This document shows positions 30,195-39,201 of a DNA stretch of 64,000 nucleotides, piece by piece. The stretch lies in contig NZ_WQLB01000004.1 of assembly GCF_009755355.1 (NCBI RefSeq), positions 62,001 through 126,000 of the forward strand, in the 5' to 3' direction. Under the pieces are notes generated by a model, which was not told where the DNA came from, did no database searches, and saw only the letters and a list, made by a program, of their open reading frames with translations. The number at the start of each line of letters is the position of its first letter. The first letter of the stretch is position 1. This DNA comes from Deinococcus arboris (GTDB lineage Bacteria > Deinococcota > Deinococci > Deinococcales > Deinococcaceae). Both the position numbers and the translations under genes were made by a program.

Positions 30195-31073
30195 ATGATT
30201 GTTGTGACAGGTGCCACCGGCCAACTGGGCCGCCTTATCGTTGAGCAACTTCTAACCAGGGTTTCCCCTAATCAGACCGGCGTGAGCGTCCGCAACCCCG
30301 AGAAAGCTGGCGATCTGGCGGCGCTGGGGGTCCGGGTGCGACCGGGCGACTTCGCCCAGCCGGACACGCTGGCCCGCGCTTTCGAGGGTGCAGAGCAGGT
30401 GCTTCTCGTGTCATCCAACGCGCGCACCTACGGCGGCGATCCCCTGGTTCAGCACCGCAACGCCATTGAGGCGGCCCGCGCCGCTGGGGTCACCCGCATC
30501 GTGTACACCAGCCAGATGGCCGCCGGCGCCGCCTCGGCCTTTCCACCCGCGCGCGACCACGCCGCCACCGAAGAGATGCTCAAGCACTCCGGGCTGCTGT
30601 GGACCGCCCTGCGCAACGGGTTCTACGCCGAAAGTCTTCCGATGTTCATGGGCAACGCGCTGGAGACCGGGCGGCTCGACACCCCCCAGGACGGCCCGGT
30701 CGCCTGGACCACACACCACGACCTGGCCGGCGGCGCAGCGGCGATCCTGGCACAGCCGGGGCAGTACGAAGGCCCGACGCCGCCTCTGACTGCCGCGCAA
30801 GCAGTGGACTTTACCGAGCTGGCCAGCATCGCCTCAGACGTGCTGGGCCGCCCCGTCCAGCACACGGTCTTCCCTGATGAAGAACTCAGCAGGCGTCTAG
30901 AGGCGCGTGGTCTGTCAGCAGCCGCCGCGCCCCTCATTCTGGGGATGTATCAGGCGGGCCGCGCGGGGGAATTTGCAGGGGCCAACCCGGCCCTTGAGCA
31001 GCTGTTGGGGCGACCCACCACAGACATCCGCACGTTCCTGCAAGACCACCTGGGCCAGGGACCCCCTCTTTGA
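30195..31073 (+). CDS. NmrA-family NAD(P)-binding oxidoreductase (QOR2-like)
   Basis: A 292-residue atypical short-chain dehydrogenase fold. The N-terminal nucleotide-binding motif is MIVVTGATGQLGRLIVEQLL, then VSVRNPEKAGDLAALGVRVRPGDF and RIVYTSQMAAGAAS, as in NmrA/QorB quinone reductases and azoreductase-like proteins. The C-terminal half, which includes FTELASIASDVLGRPVQHTVFPDEE, is the usual substrate lobe. ATG 30195 was chosen because AAGGAGAGG lies just upstream. The open frame is longer, but it runs over the operator and promoter. With a divergent TetR repressor it looks like an inducible detoxification gene. Confidence 0.9.
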   Translation: MIVVTGATGQLGRLIVEQLLTRVSPNQTGVSVRNPEKAGDLAALGVRVRPGDFAQPDTLARAFEGAEQVLLVSSNARTYGGDPLVQHRNAIEAARAAGVTRIVYTSQMAAGAASAFPPARDHAATEEMLKHSGLLWTALRNGFYAESLPMFMGNALETGRLDTPQDGPVAWTTHHDLAGGAAAILAQPGQYEGPTPPLTAAQAVDFTELASIASDVLGRPVQHTVFPDEELSRRLEARGLSAAAAPLILGMYQAGRAGEFAGANPALEQLLGRPTTDIRTFLQDHLGQGPPL

Positions 31074-31091
31074 ACAGATCAGTCGGCAGAA

Positions 31092-31125
31092 GCGGCCTCT
31101 GAATCTCAGCGGCCTCTGAATCTCA
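31092..31125 (+). repeat. Two tandem copies of a 17-bp unit
   Basis: GCGGCCTCTGAATCTCA occurs twice in perfect tandem just after the oxidoreductase stop codon. It is probably a recent slippage duplication. Confidence 0.8.
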
Positions 31126-31215
31126 TCCGCTCAAAGCGCCGCCGGTTTACCCAGCGGCGCTTCACAGATGACCCCTGATCAATGACCTCACACTTCTTGT
31201 GACTCTCAGCATGCA

Positions 31216-31262
31216 TTTGGGTGCCCTCAAGGCAAGAGGGCACCCAAACACTCTTTCTCTCT
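31216..31262. terminator. Bidirectional terminator between the oxidoreductase gene and malQ
   Basis: Perfect 13-bp arms (TTTGGGTGCCCTC / GAGGGCACCCAAA, 31216-31248) with a 7-nt loop, then CACTCTTTCTCTCT. It lies between convergent genes. Confidence 0.75.
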
Positions 31263-31303
31263 CTGCTGGCCATATCGTCAAGCGCAGTGGCTAGTCGGTG
31301 CTC

Positions 31304-32815
31304 TTAGCGGCTCAATCGCCCCGTTTCTTCTGTCAGCGTCCGCAGGGTGGCGGCCAGGTCAGGAAGCAGGTCAGCGGCGTTATAGCGCCAGGTCCAGTTG
31401 TGGTCGCCCGTCGTGCCTGGCAGGTTCATGCGGGCCTCAGTGCCCTGGTTGAACAGGTCCTGCAGCGGCACCACCGCCAGCTTGGCGCGGCTTTCGAAGG
31501 CGATGCGCGTCAGCATGGGGGCAAACACCTCCTCAGTGGGGTCACTGCTGGTGTAGACGCGGAAATTGTGCCGTTCGAGTTCCTCGGCGGCGCGCCACCA
31601 GCCGCGCGTAGTGTCGTTGTCGTGCGTGCCGGTGTAGACCACCTGATTTTCCCGCAGGTTATGCGGCAGAAAGTCATTCACGCTGAAATCCCCGCCTCCG
31701 AAGGCAAATTGCAGCACCGCCATCCCAGGAAACTGGAAGTCGTCGCGCAGTTTTTCTACGTCGGGGGTGACCACGCCCAGGTCCTCGGCAATAATAGGTA
31801 ATTCGCCCAGCGCGCCCAGCACCGCCTCGAACATCGCGTGGCCCGGCGCCGGCACCCAGCGGCCGTGCATGGCCGTTTCAGCCGGGAACGGAATCTCCCA
31901 GTAAGCCGCAAAGCCCCGGAAGTGGTCAATGCGAATCACGTCGTACAGCTTCAGGCTGCCCTGAAAGCGCTTGATCCACCACGCAAAGCCGTCTTCGGCC
32001 ATGGCTTCCCAGTTGTAAAGCGGGTTGCCCCACAGCTGCCCCGTTTCGCTGAAATAGTCCGGCGGCACCCCGGCCACCACGGTCGGCTGGCCCTGCTCGT
32101 CAAAATAGAACTGGTCGCGGGCGGCCCAGGCGTCGCTGGAATCCATCGCCACAAAAATGGGAATGTCCCCGATGATCTGAATGCCCTTCTCGGCGGCGTA
32201 ACGGCGCAGCACCGTCCACTGCCGGAAAAACAGGAACTGCACGAATTTGACGCGCTCGGTGACGTTCTTCAGGCGTTCTGCGGCCTGGGCCAGCACCTCC
32301 GGGTCGCGGTCGCGCGAGCCCGCTTCCCAGGCATTCCAGGGGAGCCCGCCGTGGGCGTCTTTCAGGGCCATGAACAGCGCGTAATCGTCCAGCCACTCGG
32401 CCTCGGAGGTCTTGAACGCCTCGAAGTCGGGCTTCAGGTGCTGGGCGTCCCCAAAGGCGTAGCGGGCGTAAGCGCGTTCCAGCATCTGGTTGCGCCACAC
32501 GTATTGCAGGCCGAAGTCCACCTTGCTGGCGCTGAAGGGCGGCACCGCGTTGAAGTCCTTGTCATCCAGCAGACCATGTTCACGCAGGGCAGTCAGGTCA
32601 ATCAGGTAGGGGTTGCCTGCAAAGGCCGAAAACGCCTGGTAAGGACTATCGCCGTAGCCGGTGGGGCCCAGAGGCATGACCTGCCAGTACCGCTGACCTG
32701 CCGCCGCCAGCCAGTCAATAAAAGTACGCGCCTGCTGCCCGAGTTCACCGATGCCGTAGGGGCCAGGCAGGCTGGTGGGATGCAGCAAAACACCACTGGA
32801 GCGTGAAATTGTCAT
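31304..32815 (-). CDS. malQ: 4-alpha-glucanotransferase (amylomaltase)
   Basis: A 503-residue GH77 enzyme that transfers maltodextrin segments between glucans and releases glucose from maltose metabolism. Motifs include the N-terminal RSSGVLLHPTSLPGPYGIGELG, the donor-site stretch MPLGPTGYGDSPYQAFSAFAGNPYLIDL, the nucleophile Asp in VIRIDHFRGF, the acid Glu in PIIAEDLGVVT and YTGTHDNDTTRGWW. The length is typical of bacterial MalQ without extra domains. A CGGAGG ribosome-binding site precedes the ATG. A LacI-type palindrome upstream is shared with the sugar ABC operon at 59.8 kb. Confidence 0.96.
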   Translation of the reverse strand: MTISRSSGVLLHPTSLPGPYGIGELGQQARTFIDWLAAAGQRYWQVMPLGPTGYGDSPYQAFSAFAGNPYLIDLTALREHGLLDDKDFNAVPPFSASKVDFGLQYVWRNQMLERAYARYAFGDAQHLKPDFEAFKTSEAEWLDDYALFMALKDAHGGLPWNAWEAGSRDRDPEVLAQAAERLKNVTERVKFVQFLFFRQWTVLRRYAAEKGIQIIGDIPIFVAMDSSDAWAARDQFYFDEQGQPTVVAGVPPDYFSETGQLWGNPLYNWEAMAEDGFAWWIKRFQGSLKLYDVIRIDHFRGFAAYWEIPFPAETAMHGRWVPAPGHAMFEAVLGALGELPIIAEDLGVVTPDVEKLRDDFQFPGMAVLQFAFGGGDFSVNDFLPHNLRENQVVYTGTHDNDTTRGWWRAAEELERHNFRVYTSSDPTEEVFAPMLTRIAFESRAKLAVVPLQDLFNQGTEARMNLPGTTGDHNWTWRYNAADLLPDLAATLRTLTEETGRLSR

Positions 32816-32845
32816 AGAAGGGACCTCCGGGATGCAGGGGAATGA

Positions 32846-32851
32846 ACGTTA
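32846..32851 (-). promoter_or_regulatory. Candidate malQ -10 box (TAACGT)
   Basis: On the minus strand TAACGT lies 30 nt before the malQ ATG. The -35 at 17 nt would be GGAATC, inside the palindromic operator, so the match to a consensus promoter is only moderate. Confidence 0.35.
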
Positions 32852-32861
32852 CAGGACAGGC

Positions 32862-32875
32862 TGGAAGTGATTCCA
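32862..32875. promoter_or_regulatory. LacI-family-like operator upstream of malQ
   Basis: TGGAAGTGATTCCA: 5-bp inverted arms with a 4-nt centre. It differs at only two central positions from TGGAACTGTTTCCA at the sugar ABC promoter and fits the LacI/MalR-type pattern TGnAAn(C/T)GnTTnCA. Confidence 0.6.
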
Positions 32876-33166
32876 GCACATGCCCCCGATAGTAACGCGA
32901 CGCCGCCGGCGCCTGATACGTTGCCTAAGATTTTCTCCTGATTGGGCTGAGTTCAGAAGGAAGCAGAGGCGAGAGGGTTAGGCTGTCTTCTGAGTGACAG
33001 AGACGAGCAGCCACGTCCGTACTGAAACGAGTGCGGTAAATCGGCAGATTGTCCGGCGCCCTATGCGCCCAGCCTCTCTCAATAGGCCTGTGAGCAGCGC
33101 CGACCCTCTGCCCCAACGACCACGACTTCCAGATGGAGCGCTCACCTGGAGTCTTGCAACCTTCCC
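32876..33166. other. Intergenic stretch, nothing recognised
   Basis: Apart from the malQ control sites immediately to its left, this stretch shows no supported gene, RNA or repeat. The short open frames lack ribosome-binding sites and plausible composition. Confidence 0.5.
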
Positions 33167-34309
33167 CTATTTGGTATTCAGGAAATCTAGAATCGCCCGC
33201 GCGAGCGCCTGGGCTATGCGTTCACGGTAGGCCGGCTGGGCCAGGCGGGGGCCTTCGCTGGGGCTGCTGGCAAATCCCAGTTCCACCAGAATGGCGGGCG
33301 TCGTGGGGTTGCGAATGACGTAGAAGGTGTCGGTCTTGACACCACGGTTGACGGCCCCGGTGGCGGCGATGAGACGCGACTGCACCCGCTGGGCCAGCTG
33401 CCGGCTGAACGCCACCTTGGCCTGCGCCAGAATGTCGCCCAGCAGGTTCTGCGCCAGATTGGACGCCTGACGGGTCAGTTCCTCGCCCACGCTGCCGCCC
33501 CCGTTTTCCTGCACGGCCAGGCTACGGTTGCTGCCTGCCAGCGACTGCCCGAAGTAATAGGTCTCGATGCCCTGGGCGCTTGGACCGGCCGAATTGATGT
33601 GGATACTGACAAAGGCGCTGACCTGCCCAGTGTTGGCCAGCCGCGAGCGGGCTTCCAGGTCAGCACGTTTGTTGGCACTCAGGTGCTGGTCGGCCGTGCG
33701 AGACATCACCACATCAACCCCGTGTTTGAGCAGCTCGGCGCGGGTGCGCAGGGCCACGTCCAGGGTCACGGCCTCTTCGGTGACCCAGCGGCTGACAGCG
33801 CCGGGGTCGTTGCCGCCGTGCCCCGCGTCCAGCACCACGCGCGGGCGCAGGGTTGGGGTGGCGGTGCTGACTGGCCGGGTGACCGCAGCTGGGGCTACAG
33901 CCGACTGAGCCGAGGCCGGCGTGGCTGGCACCTGCGCCGCTGCCACACTGGTCGGCACGTCAATGACCAGACGCGCCGCCTGCCCGCCCGCTGGGGGCAG
34001 AACGCTGACTTTGGCCTGGGCATGACCTTTAGCCAGGGTGACCGTCACAGTGCCGCCCGCCACCGCGTAGGCGGTCACCCCCGGCGCGCTCAGCGGCCCC
34101 TGCTCGGCTTTCAGGGTCACGTCGAGTTTGACGGTCACGCTCTGGGCTGCCACCTTCACCTGACTGGCGGCCGTGCGCGGCAGGTCAAACACCAGGCGGG
34201 TATACCCGTCGTGCTGGCCCACACGGGGCGCCGCCAGGGCACTGGAACACACAAGGAGCAGCGCCAGCAGCGCCGCACGCCGCGCCAGCGAGAAAACAGC
34301 AGGGATCAC
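33167..34309 (-). CDS. N-acetylmuramoyl-L-alanine amidase (Amidase_3)
   Basis: A 380-residue exported cell-wall hydrolase that cleaves the amide between MurNAc and the stem peptide. The signal peptide is VFSLARRAALLALLLVCSSALA. An N-terminal beta-rich AMIN-like domain (about 30-130) precedes the zinc-dependent catalytic domain. That domain has VVLDAGHGGNDPGAVS (zinc His), a Glu in the following helix, FVSIHINSAG (zinc His) and the catalytic Glu in ILVELGFASSPSEG. GTG 34309 has a TACACT box 7 nt upstream, and the longer frame would make a non-secretory N-terminus. It is divergent from an OstA/LptA-like gene. Confidence 0.92.
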   Translation of the reverse strand: MIPAVFSLARRAALLALLLVCSSALAAPRVGQHDGYTRLVFDLPRTAASQVKVAAQSVTVKLDVTLKAEQGPLSAPGVTAYAVAGGTVTVTLAKGHAQAKVSVLPPAGGQAARLVIDVPTSVAAAQVPATPASAQSAVAPAAVTRPVSTATPTLRPRVVLDAGHGGNDPGAVSRWVTEEAVTLDVALRTRAELLKHGVDVVMSRTADQHLSANKRADLEARSRLANTGQVSAFVSIHINSAGPSAQGIETYYFGQSLAGSNRSLAVQENGGGSVGEELTRQASNLAQNLLGDILAQAKVAFSRQLAQRVQSRLIAATGAVNRGVKTDTFYVIRNPTTPAILVELGFASSPSEGPRLAQPAYRERIAQALARAILDFLNTK

Positions 34310-34316
34310 GGCGCGG

Positions 34317-34322
34317 AGTGTA
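34317..34322 (-). promoter_or_regulatory. -10 box (TACACT) of the leaderless amidase gene
   Basis: 7 nt separate the box from the GTG start codon. It decides the start at 34309. Confidence 0.6.
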
Positions 34323-34449
34323 GCGTCCCGCAGGACGGGGATGGCTGGAACCGCATGAGGACAGAAGTGGCCCCCGCCCGGCGCACACCTGAACGGCACC
34401 TGACGCGGGCCCTCACGCCACCCGGACAGAGTCTGGATAGGGTAAGCGG

Positions 34450-35085
34450 ATGCAACTTCGACCTCTCTTTGCGGCTGCTCTGGCCCTGACGCTAGGCGGT
34501 GCCCAGGCCCTGACCTTTGGCGGCCTGAGCATCACCCCACGCGGCGAGCAGCGCCTGAACCTGGAGACAGGGGCGACCGACCTGCCTCAGGGCGGCGCCG
34601 CCACCGATGCCCGCAGCGGCCTGAACCTGACGGCCGAACGCCTGAACCTGCTGCCCGGTCAGACCCTGAACGCGCAGAGGGCCACAGTGACCACTAAGCA
34701 GGGCGGCACCCTGAAAGCCCCGCAGCTGACCTACGACCTGAAAGCTGGTACGGTCACGGCTTCCGGCGGCGTGACCTACAGCGACGCGCGGCTGCGCGGG
34801 CTCAGTGCCCCGACCCTGACCCTGAACGTGAAGACAGGCTTTGTCACGGCATCTGGAGGCGTGAAAGCCCAGACCCCGGCGCTGAGTGGCGCAGCGCTGG
34901 TCTTTGACCCCAGTACCATGCAGGCGGTGTTGACTGGGCCTTACCGGGTCAATCAGGGCACCCTGAAAGCCGACGCGCCCGCTGGAGGCCGCCTGCTGCT
35001 GGTTTTCGGTGGAAACCGTGTGGTGCGCGCCACTGAGCAACCCGACGCCGACAGCCTGGCCCGCTTTACGCCGTATCTGAAATAA
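34450..35085 (+). CDS. OstA/LptA-superfamily-like exported protein
   Basis: A 211-residue exported protein: signal peptide MQLRPLFAAALALTLGGAQA, then repeated beta-strand modules. The repeat GTVTASGGVTYSDARLRGLSAPTLTL and its neighbour GFVTASGGVKAQTPALSG show the x-A-x-G-x-V periodicity of the OstA/LptA beta-jelly-roll family. In Gram-negatives LptA bridges LPS to the outer membrane. Deinococci are thought not to make classical LPS, so this protein may carry another lipid or be structural. TAGGGT lies 6 nt before the ATG. It is divergent from the amidase gene, suggesting an envelope role. Confidence 0.7.
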   Translation: MQLRPLFAAALALTLGGAQALTFGGLSITPRGEQRLNLETGATDLPQGGAATDARSGLNLTAERLNLLPGQTLNAQRATVTTKQGGTLKAPQLTYDLKAGTVTASGGVTYSDARLRGLSAPTLTLNVKTGFVTASGGVKAQTPALSGAALVFDPSTMQAVLTGPYRVNQGTLKADAPAGGRLLLVFGGNRVVRATEQPDADSLARFTPYLK

Positions 35086-35103
35086 GGCCAAGTGCTCATC
35101 AAA

Positions 35104-35132
35104 AACCCCCTCCACATAGAGGGGGATCTTCG
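35104..35132 (+). terminator. Terminator after the OstA/LptA-like gene
   Basis: CCCCCTC / GAGGGGG stem with a 6-nt loop, preceded by AAAAA and followed by ATCTT. It could work in both directions between convergent genes. Confidence 0.6.
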
Positions 35133-35156
35133 TGAATGCCTTGAGGCAAGAAGGGC

Positions 35157-37268
35157 TTAGATTTCGACGTGGGCGGGCGCGGCTTTCTCGCCCTTGGCGC
35201 GGCGAGGGATTTCCAGATTGGGCATCATCAGCGTGGCCAGGAACGCCAGCAGGGCCACCACAATCGAGTAGCGGTAGATGCTGGAAATGGTGTTGGCAAA
35301 GGCCACCTTGGCGGCACGGGCGCTGGCGAGGCTGATTTTCTCTCCGTCGTTCACGCCGGTCAGGGCGGCGCTCAGGGCCTGGCTGGTGGCCTGCTCGGCG
35401 GCTGTCTCCTGCCCCTGGGCCAGGCCCTGCCGGATGCCGCTCAGCAGCTGCTCGCGGGCCTGGGGGCTGGCCAGGGCCTGGGCGGGAATGCCGTTCAGGT
35501 TGTCGCGCAGGCCCTGGGGCAGTTGCGGGTTGCTCGCCACAGCGCGCACCTGGGCCGCGTCGCCGCTGTTCACAGCCGCCTCAATGGCCGCCTGGGTCTG
35601 GGCAAAGCCGGCTTTCACACTGGCCGCCACGCCACCTTCTGGAATGGAGGTGAACTGCTGGCGCGCGGCGGCGGGCAGCCCGGCAATAAACTTGTCCTGC
35701 TTGAGGGCGTTCACGGCGGCCGGGTCGCCGGTCTGAATGGCGGCCGTCAGGTTTTTGCGCAGCGTAACGAAGCGGGCCTGAATCTGCTCGGGGGTTTCGG
35801 GCGTCTGGTTGCGGTTGCCTTCTGGACCGTTGCCCGAGCGAATCTCATCGCTGATGGTCTGCAAGGTGGTCGCCACCGTGCCCTGATTGCTGGCGGCCTG
35901 CGCGGCAAACTGGGTGGCCAGGTTGCTGCTGACCCCGGCGGTCAGAATGGCGCCGAAGATGGCGGTGCCGATGGTGCTGCCCATCTGCTGAAAAAACTGC
36001 CCGGCGCTGGTGGCCACGCCAATTTCCCAGGGCTTGACCGACAGCTGAAGGGCGGTGGTGTACAGCGGCAGCGCGGGCCCCAGGCCCAGGCCCAGCAGCA
36101 CCATGCGGACAATGACGCTGTTGTAGCTAGAGTCGGCGTTCAGGGTAGAGAGGGCAAAAAAGCCCAGGCCAGCGGTCATGAGCCCAATCAGCATCAGCGG
36201 CTTGTAGCGGCCCATGCGGCTGGCAATCTGGCCCGAGCCGATAGCGCCGATAATCAGGCCCACCGTCAGCGGAATGGTGGCTGTACCGGCGGCGGTGGCC
36301 GACACGCCCTGCACCTGCACCAGATACAGGCTGAGGAACAGAATGGCGCCCAGAAACCCGGCCCCGATCATGAAGCGGGCAATGGCGCCCCAGGCGAAGG
36401 TGGGGTTCTTGAACAGCGTGAGGGGCAGGATGGGGCTTTCGTGGCGGCTTTCCACGATCAGGAAGGTCACCAGCGCGGCGGCGCTCAGGCCGAAGAGGCC
36501 CAGAATCATGGGACTGGTCCAGGCATAGTTGCCGTCGGCGCCCCAGGTCAGGGCCAGCAGCAGCGGCACGGCGAACACCAGAATCAGGAAAGCGCCCAGC
36601 CAGTCCACCTTCGCCTGCAGGCCGCTGGCCAGCCGAGGCATCTTGCTGGCAATGAACGCCAGGGCGATCAGGCCAATCGGGAGGTTGACGTAAAAGACCC
36701 AGCGCCACGACACCTGGTCGGTCAGGAAACCGCCCAGCAGCGGGCCAATCACGCTGCTCAGGCCAAAGACGGCGCCGAACAGGCCCTGGTAACGGGGGCG
36801 GTCCACGGGTTCAAACAGGTCGGCAATGATGGCAAAGGCCACGGACCCCAGCGCGGCGGCCCCCACGCCTTGCAGGCCACGGAACACCACCAGCTGCATC
36901 ATGCCGCCGCCAAACAGGTTGCCCAGGAACGGCTCGCCGCTCAGGCCACACAGCGCCGAACCCAGCAGGAAAATCACGATGCCGATCATCAGAATCGGCT
37001 TGCGGCCATACAGGTCCGAGAGTTTGCCGTAAATGGGCACCAGCGCCGTGTTGGTCAGCAGGTAGGCGGTGGTGACCCAGGAATACAGGCTCAGGCCATT
37101 GAGCTCCTGGGTGATGCGCGGCATGGCGGTGGACACGATGGTCTGGTCCAGCGCACTGAGAAACAGGCCCAGCAGCACGCCAAACAGAATCAGGCGCTTG
37201 GTGGACAGGTCCAGCGTCTTGGCGTAATCAATGCGCCCGGCTGGCTCGGGGGTGGCGGGGGTGGTCAT
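35157..37268 (-). CDS. DHA2-family (EmrB/QacA) MFS drug exporter with a large loop insertion
   Basis: A 703-residue proton-driven efflux pump with 14 predicted helices. DQTIVSTAMPRITQEL and the SDLYGRKPILM loop are the DHA2/MFS motifs (about 45-60 and 80-95). Between the penultimate and last helices lies an unusually long hydrophilic stretch (about 450-655), rich in Ala, Gln and Asn and predicted helical, which should be outside the membrane. ATG 37268 overlaps the MarR stop (ATGA), so regulator and pump are coupled. The last helix (YRYSIVVALLAFLATLMMPN) is followed by a short basic tail. Confidence 0.92.
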   Translation of the reverse strand: MTTPATPEPAGRIDYAKTLDLSTKRLILFGVLLGLFLSALDQTIVSTAMPRITQELNGLSLYSWVTTAYLLTNTALVPIYGKLSDLYGRKPILMIGIVIFLLGSALCGLSGEPFLGNLFGGGMMQLVVFRGLQGVGAAALGSVAFAIIADLFEPVDRPRYQGLFGAVFGLSSVIGPLLGGFLTDQVSWRWVFYVNLPIGLIALAFIASKMPRLASGLQAKVDWLGAFLILVFAVPLLLALTWGADGNYAWTSPMILGLFGLSAAALVTFLIVESRHESPILPLTLFKNPTFAWGAIARFMIGAGFLGAILFLSLYLVQVQGVSATAAGTATIPLTVGLIIGAIGSGQIASRMGRYKPLMLIGLMTAGLGFFALSTLNADSSYNSVIVRMVLLGLGLGPALPLYTTALQLSVKPWEIGVATSAGQFFQQMGSTIGTAIFGAILTAGVSSNLATQFAAQAASNQGTVATTLQTISDEIRSGNGPEGNRNQTPETPEQIQARFVTLRKNLTAAIQTGDPAAVNALKQDKFIAGLPAAARQQFTSIPEGGVAASVKAGFAQTQAAIEAAVNSGDAAQVRAVASNPQLPQGLRDNLNGIPAQALASPQAREQLLSGIRQGLAQGQETAAEQATSQALSAALTGVNDGEKISLASARAAKVAFANTISSIYRYSIVVALLAFLATLMMPNLEIPRRAKGEKAAPAHVEI

Positions 37269-37774
37269 GCTTGCTCCTGGCAATGGGGGGAAAGGGGTTC
37301 GAGCTCATCCAGCAGCGCTTGCAGGTGCTGCTCGGCGGCCAGAATGGTCTGAAGATTGAGGCCGGTAAACGTGGTGATGTAGGCGCCGACAAATTCGGTG
37401 TCCATCCGGTTCACCACGCTGCGCCCGGCGCCCGTGAGGTCCACCAACTTTTCACGGCGGTTTTCCGGGTTCTCCTGGCGGGCGGCCAGGCCGCGTTTGA
37501 CCAGGCGCTCGACCAGGTGGCTGGCGGCCGGCAGGCTGAGGCGGGTGCGCTCACTGAGCTGGGTCACGGTCAGGGGCGCGTAGGCGCGCAGCTGGTGCAG
37601 CGCCGTGACCTGCGAAAAGCTGAGGTCGTGGCCCTGCAACTCGTCCTGCATACCCCGCATAACCCGGCTGCTGATGTGGCGGTGTAGCCGCTTCATGGTC
37701 AGCCCCAGGCGCTGCGCCGCTTCAACGTGCTCCGGGCTGGGCGGCGGCAGGGGGGGGCGTTCAGGTGGAGTCAT
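37265..37774 (-). CDS. MarR-family transcriptional regulator
   Basis: A 169-residue winged-helix repressor. The DNA-binding part (about 55-120) includes LSFSQVTALHQLRAYAPLTVTQLSERTRLSLPAASHLVERLVKRGLAARQENPENRREKLVDLTGAG, with the recognition helix AASHLVERL and the wing R/K-rich hairpin. Dimerisation helices lie at both ends. It is coupled by a 4-nt overlap to the MFS pump it probably represses. The palindrome TTCCAAGCTTGCAA lies immediately upstream of the start codon and is the natural candidate operator. Confidence 0.92.
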   Translation of the reverse strand: MTPPERPPLPPPSPEHVEAAQRLGLTMKRLHRHISSRVMRGMQDELQGHDLSFSQVTALHQLRAYAPLTVTQLSERTRLSLPAASHLVERLVKRGLAARQENPENRREKLVDLTGAGRSVVNRMDTEFVGAYITTFTGLNLQTILAAEQHLQALLDELEPLSPHCQEQA

Positions 37775-37776
37775 AC

Positions 37777-37790
37777 TTCCAAGCTTGCAA
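37777..37790. promoter_or_regulatory. Candidate MarR operator
   Basis: TTCCAAGCTTGCAA: perfect CAAGCTTG core with an imperfect extension, centred about 10 nt upstream of the MarR start codon. Confidence 0.4.
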
Positions 37791-38000
37791 CAGTCTCATG
37801 GGTAAGACGGTACAACACATCACAGGGTTTGAGGATAGGTCAGAGGGCTTACGGGGCAGAAGGGGCGGATGCAGGTGCCGAGAATTTGCAGGTTGGAGCT
37901 TCTAAGCCAGGGCAAAGGTCACAGAGAAGCCTCTCCGAACAGAGCTGCTCGTCTCCTCTCAAGGGGCCATCACACCCAAATCCATCACATCCAAATAAAG

Positions 38001-38030
38001 ACGCGGCGGAGTCTCCTCCACCGCGTGCCG
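38001..38030 (-). terminator. Terminator after the class-V aminotransferase gene
   Basis: ACGCGG-GGAG / CTCC-CCGCGT stem with one bulged pair, followed on the minus strand by CTTTATTT. Confidence 0.55.
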
Positions 38031-38043
38031 GGATGAACTGAAA

Positions 38044-39201
38044 TCAGTCGGCCAGCGCCTGCCAGGCGGCCTGCACAGCTGCGCCCCGGTCAAAGGATGC
38101 GCCCAGCGCCGCAAAGCAGTCTTCCAGAATCCCGGCGATCCCCAGGGCGTCGTAACGGTCGGCGTAGCCCATCGTGCTCACCCGGAACACGGTGTCTTCG
38201 TGGGGCGCCTGGCCCGGCAGGGCGCGCTGACCCATGCGGGCCAGTTGCCCCGCGACCTGCCGCCCAGTCAGCGGCGCGGGTGGGGTCAGCACCGCCACAG
38301 CCGGGCTGGTGCGCGCGGCCCAGGCCGGGGCGCCCAGGGCGGTGCCCGCCGCAATCAGGGCGTCAGTCTTACGGCGCTGCTCGGCCCACAGCACCTCCAG
38401 TGGCACGCGCAGCAGGCGGTCCAGGGCCGCCGACAGCGCGTAGATCAGGTTGATGGCCGGGGTCTGCGGCGTGTTGCCGGCCTTCTGGCCCGCCAGTTCA
38501 CGGGTCATGTCCAGGTAAAACCCGCGCTCTGGGTTCTGAATCATGCGGGTCTGCACCTCGGGACTGAAGAGCACGAAGCCCAGGCCCGGCGGGGTGGCCG
38601 TGCCCTTCTGACTGCCCGAGACGACCACGTCCACGCCCCACGCGGCCGGGCGCAACTCGGCCACCCCGTAGGACGTGATGCAGTCGGCAATGATGATGAG
38701 GTCTGGATTCTGGGCCTTGGCCGCGCGGGCGATGGCTTCCAGGTCGTGCAGGGCGCCTGTGCTGGTCTCGCTGTGGGTCACAAGTAGGGTGTGGGCGTCC
38801 TGCGCGGCGCTGGCGACCTCATCCGGGTCCAGCACGTCTCCCCAGGGCCGCGCCACCAGTTCGGTGCGGTAGCCAAAGCGGCTGGCCATCTCGCCCCAGC
38901 GCTCGCTGAATTTGCCGGCTTGGGCATTGACCACCCGGGCGCCGGGGGGCGTGGTGCTGACCAGGGCGCCCTCAAAGGCCCCGGTGCCGCTGCTGGTGGT
39001 GATTACGGCGTCGTAGGGGTCGCCCAGCAGCTGCGACAATCCGGCGCGGGCCTCCATCAGCTTGTCAATGCCGGCCTGGGCGCGGTGGTGCATCTGCGGC
39101 TGGGCCAGCTGCGCCAGCACTTCGGGCGCGACCTCCACCGGGCCGGGGGCAATCAGGCGCTCTCGGTTCAAAGGTGTGTGGGCCGCGTCGGGGGGTGTCA
39201 T
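38044..39201 (-). CDS. Class-V PLP aminotransferase (serine-pyruvate/alanine-glyoxylate type)
   Basis: A 385-residue PLP enzyme. Landmarks are the N-terminal [26 protein letters not shown] (phosphate loop), [18 protein letters not shown], the Asp of [14 protein letters not shown] and the Schiff-base Lys in [18 protein letters not shown]. It interconverts amino and oxo acids, probably alanine, serine or glyoxylate. In organisms lacking SerC-type enzymes such proteins can serve serine synthesis, and serA lies 4 kb away. ATG 39201 has TACCAT 7 nt upstream. The longer frame has an implausible N-terminus. Confidence 0.92.
   Translation of the reverse strand: MTPPDAAHTPLNRERLIAPGPVEVAPEVLAQLAQPQMHHRAQAGIDKLMEARAGLSQLLGDPYDAVITTSSGTGAFEGALVSTTPPGARVVNAQAGKFSERWGEMASRFGYRTELVARPWGDVLDPDEVASAAQDAHTLLVTHSETSTGALHDLEAIARAAKAQNPDLIIIADCITSYGVAELRPAAWGVDVVVSGSQKGTATPPGLGFVLFSPEVQTRMIQNPERGFYLDMTRELAGQKAGNTPQTPAINLIYALSAALDRLLRVPLEVLWAEQRRKTDALIAAGTALGAPAWAARTSPAVAVLTPPAPLTGRQVAGQLARMGQRALPGQAPHEDTVFRVSTMGYADRYDALGIAGILEDCFAALGASFDRGAAVQAAWQALAD

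Noticed and set aside
31135..31162. GC-rich AAGCGCCGC palindrome after the oxidoreductase gene
   Set aside because: Short and without a T-run. The stronger hairpin at 31216 explains termination.
34450..35115. Opposite-strand frame over the OstA/LptA-like gene
   Set aside because: Shadow frame without start signals. The plus frame has a signal peptide and a -10 box.
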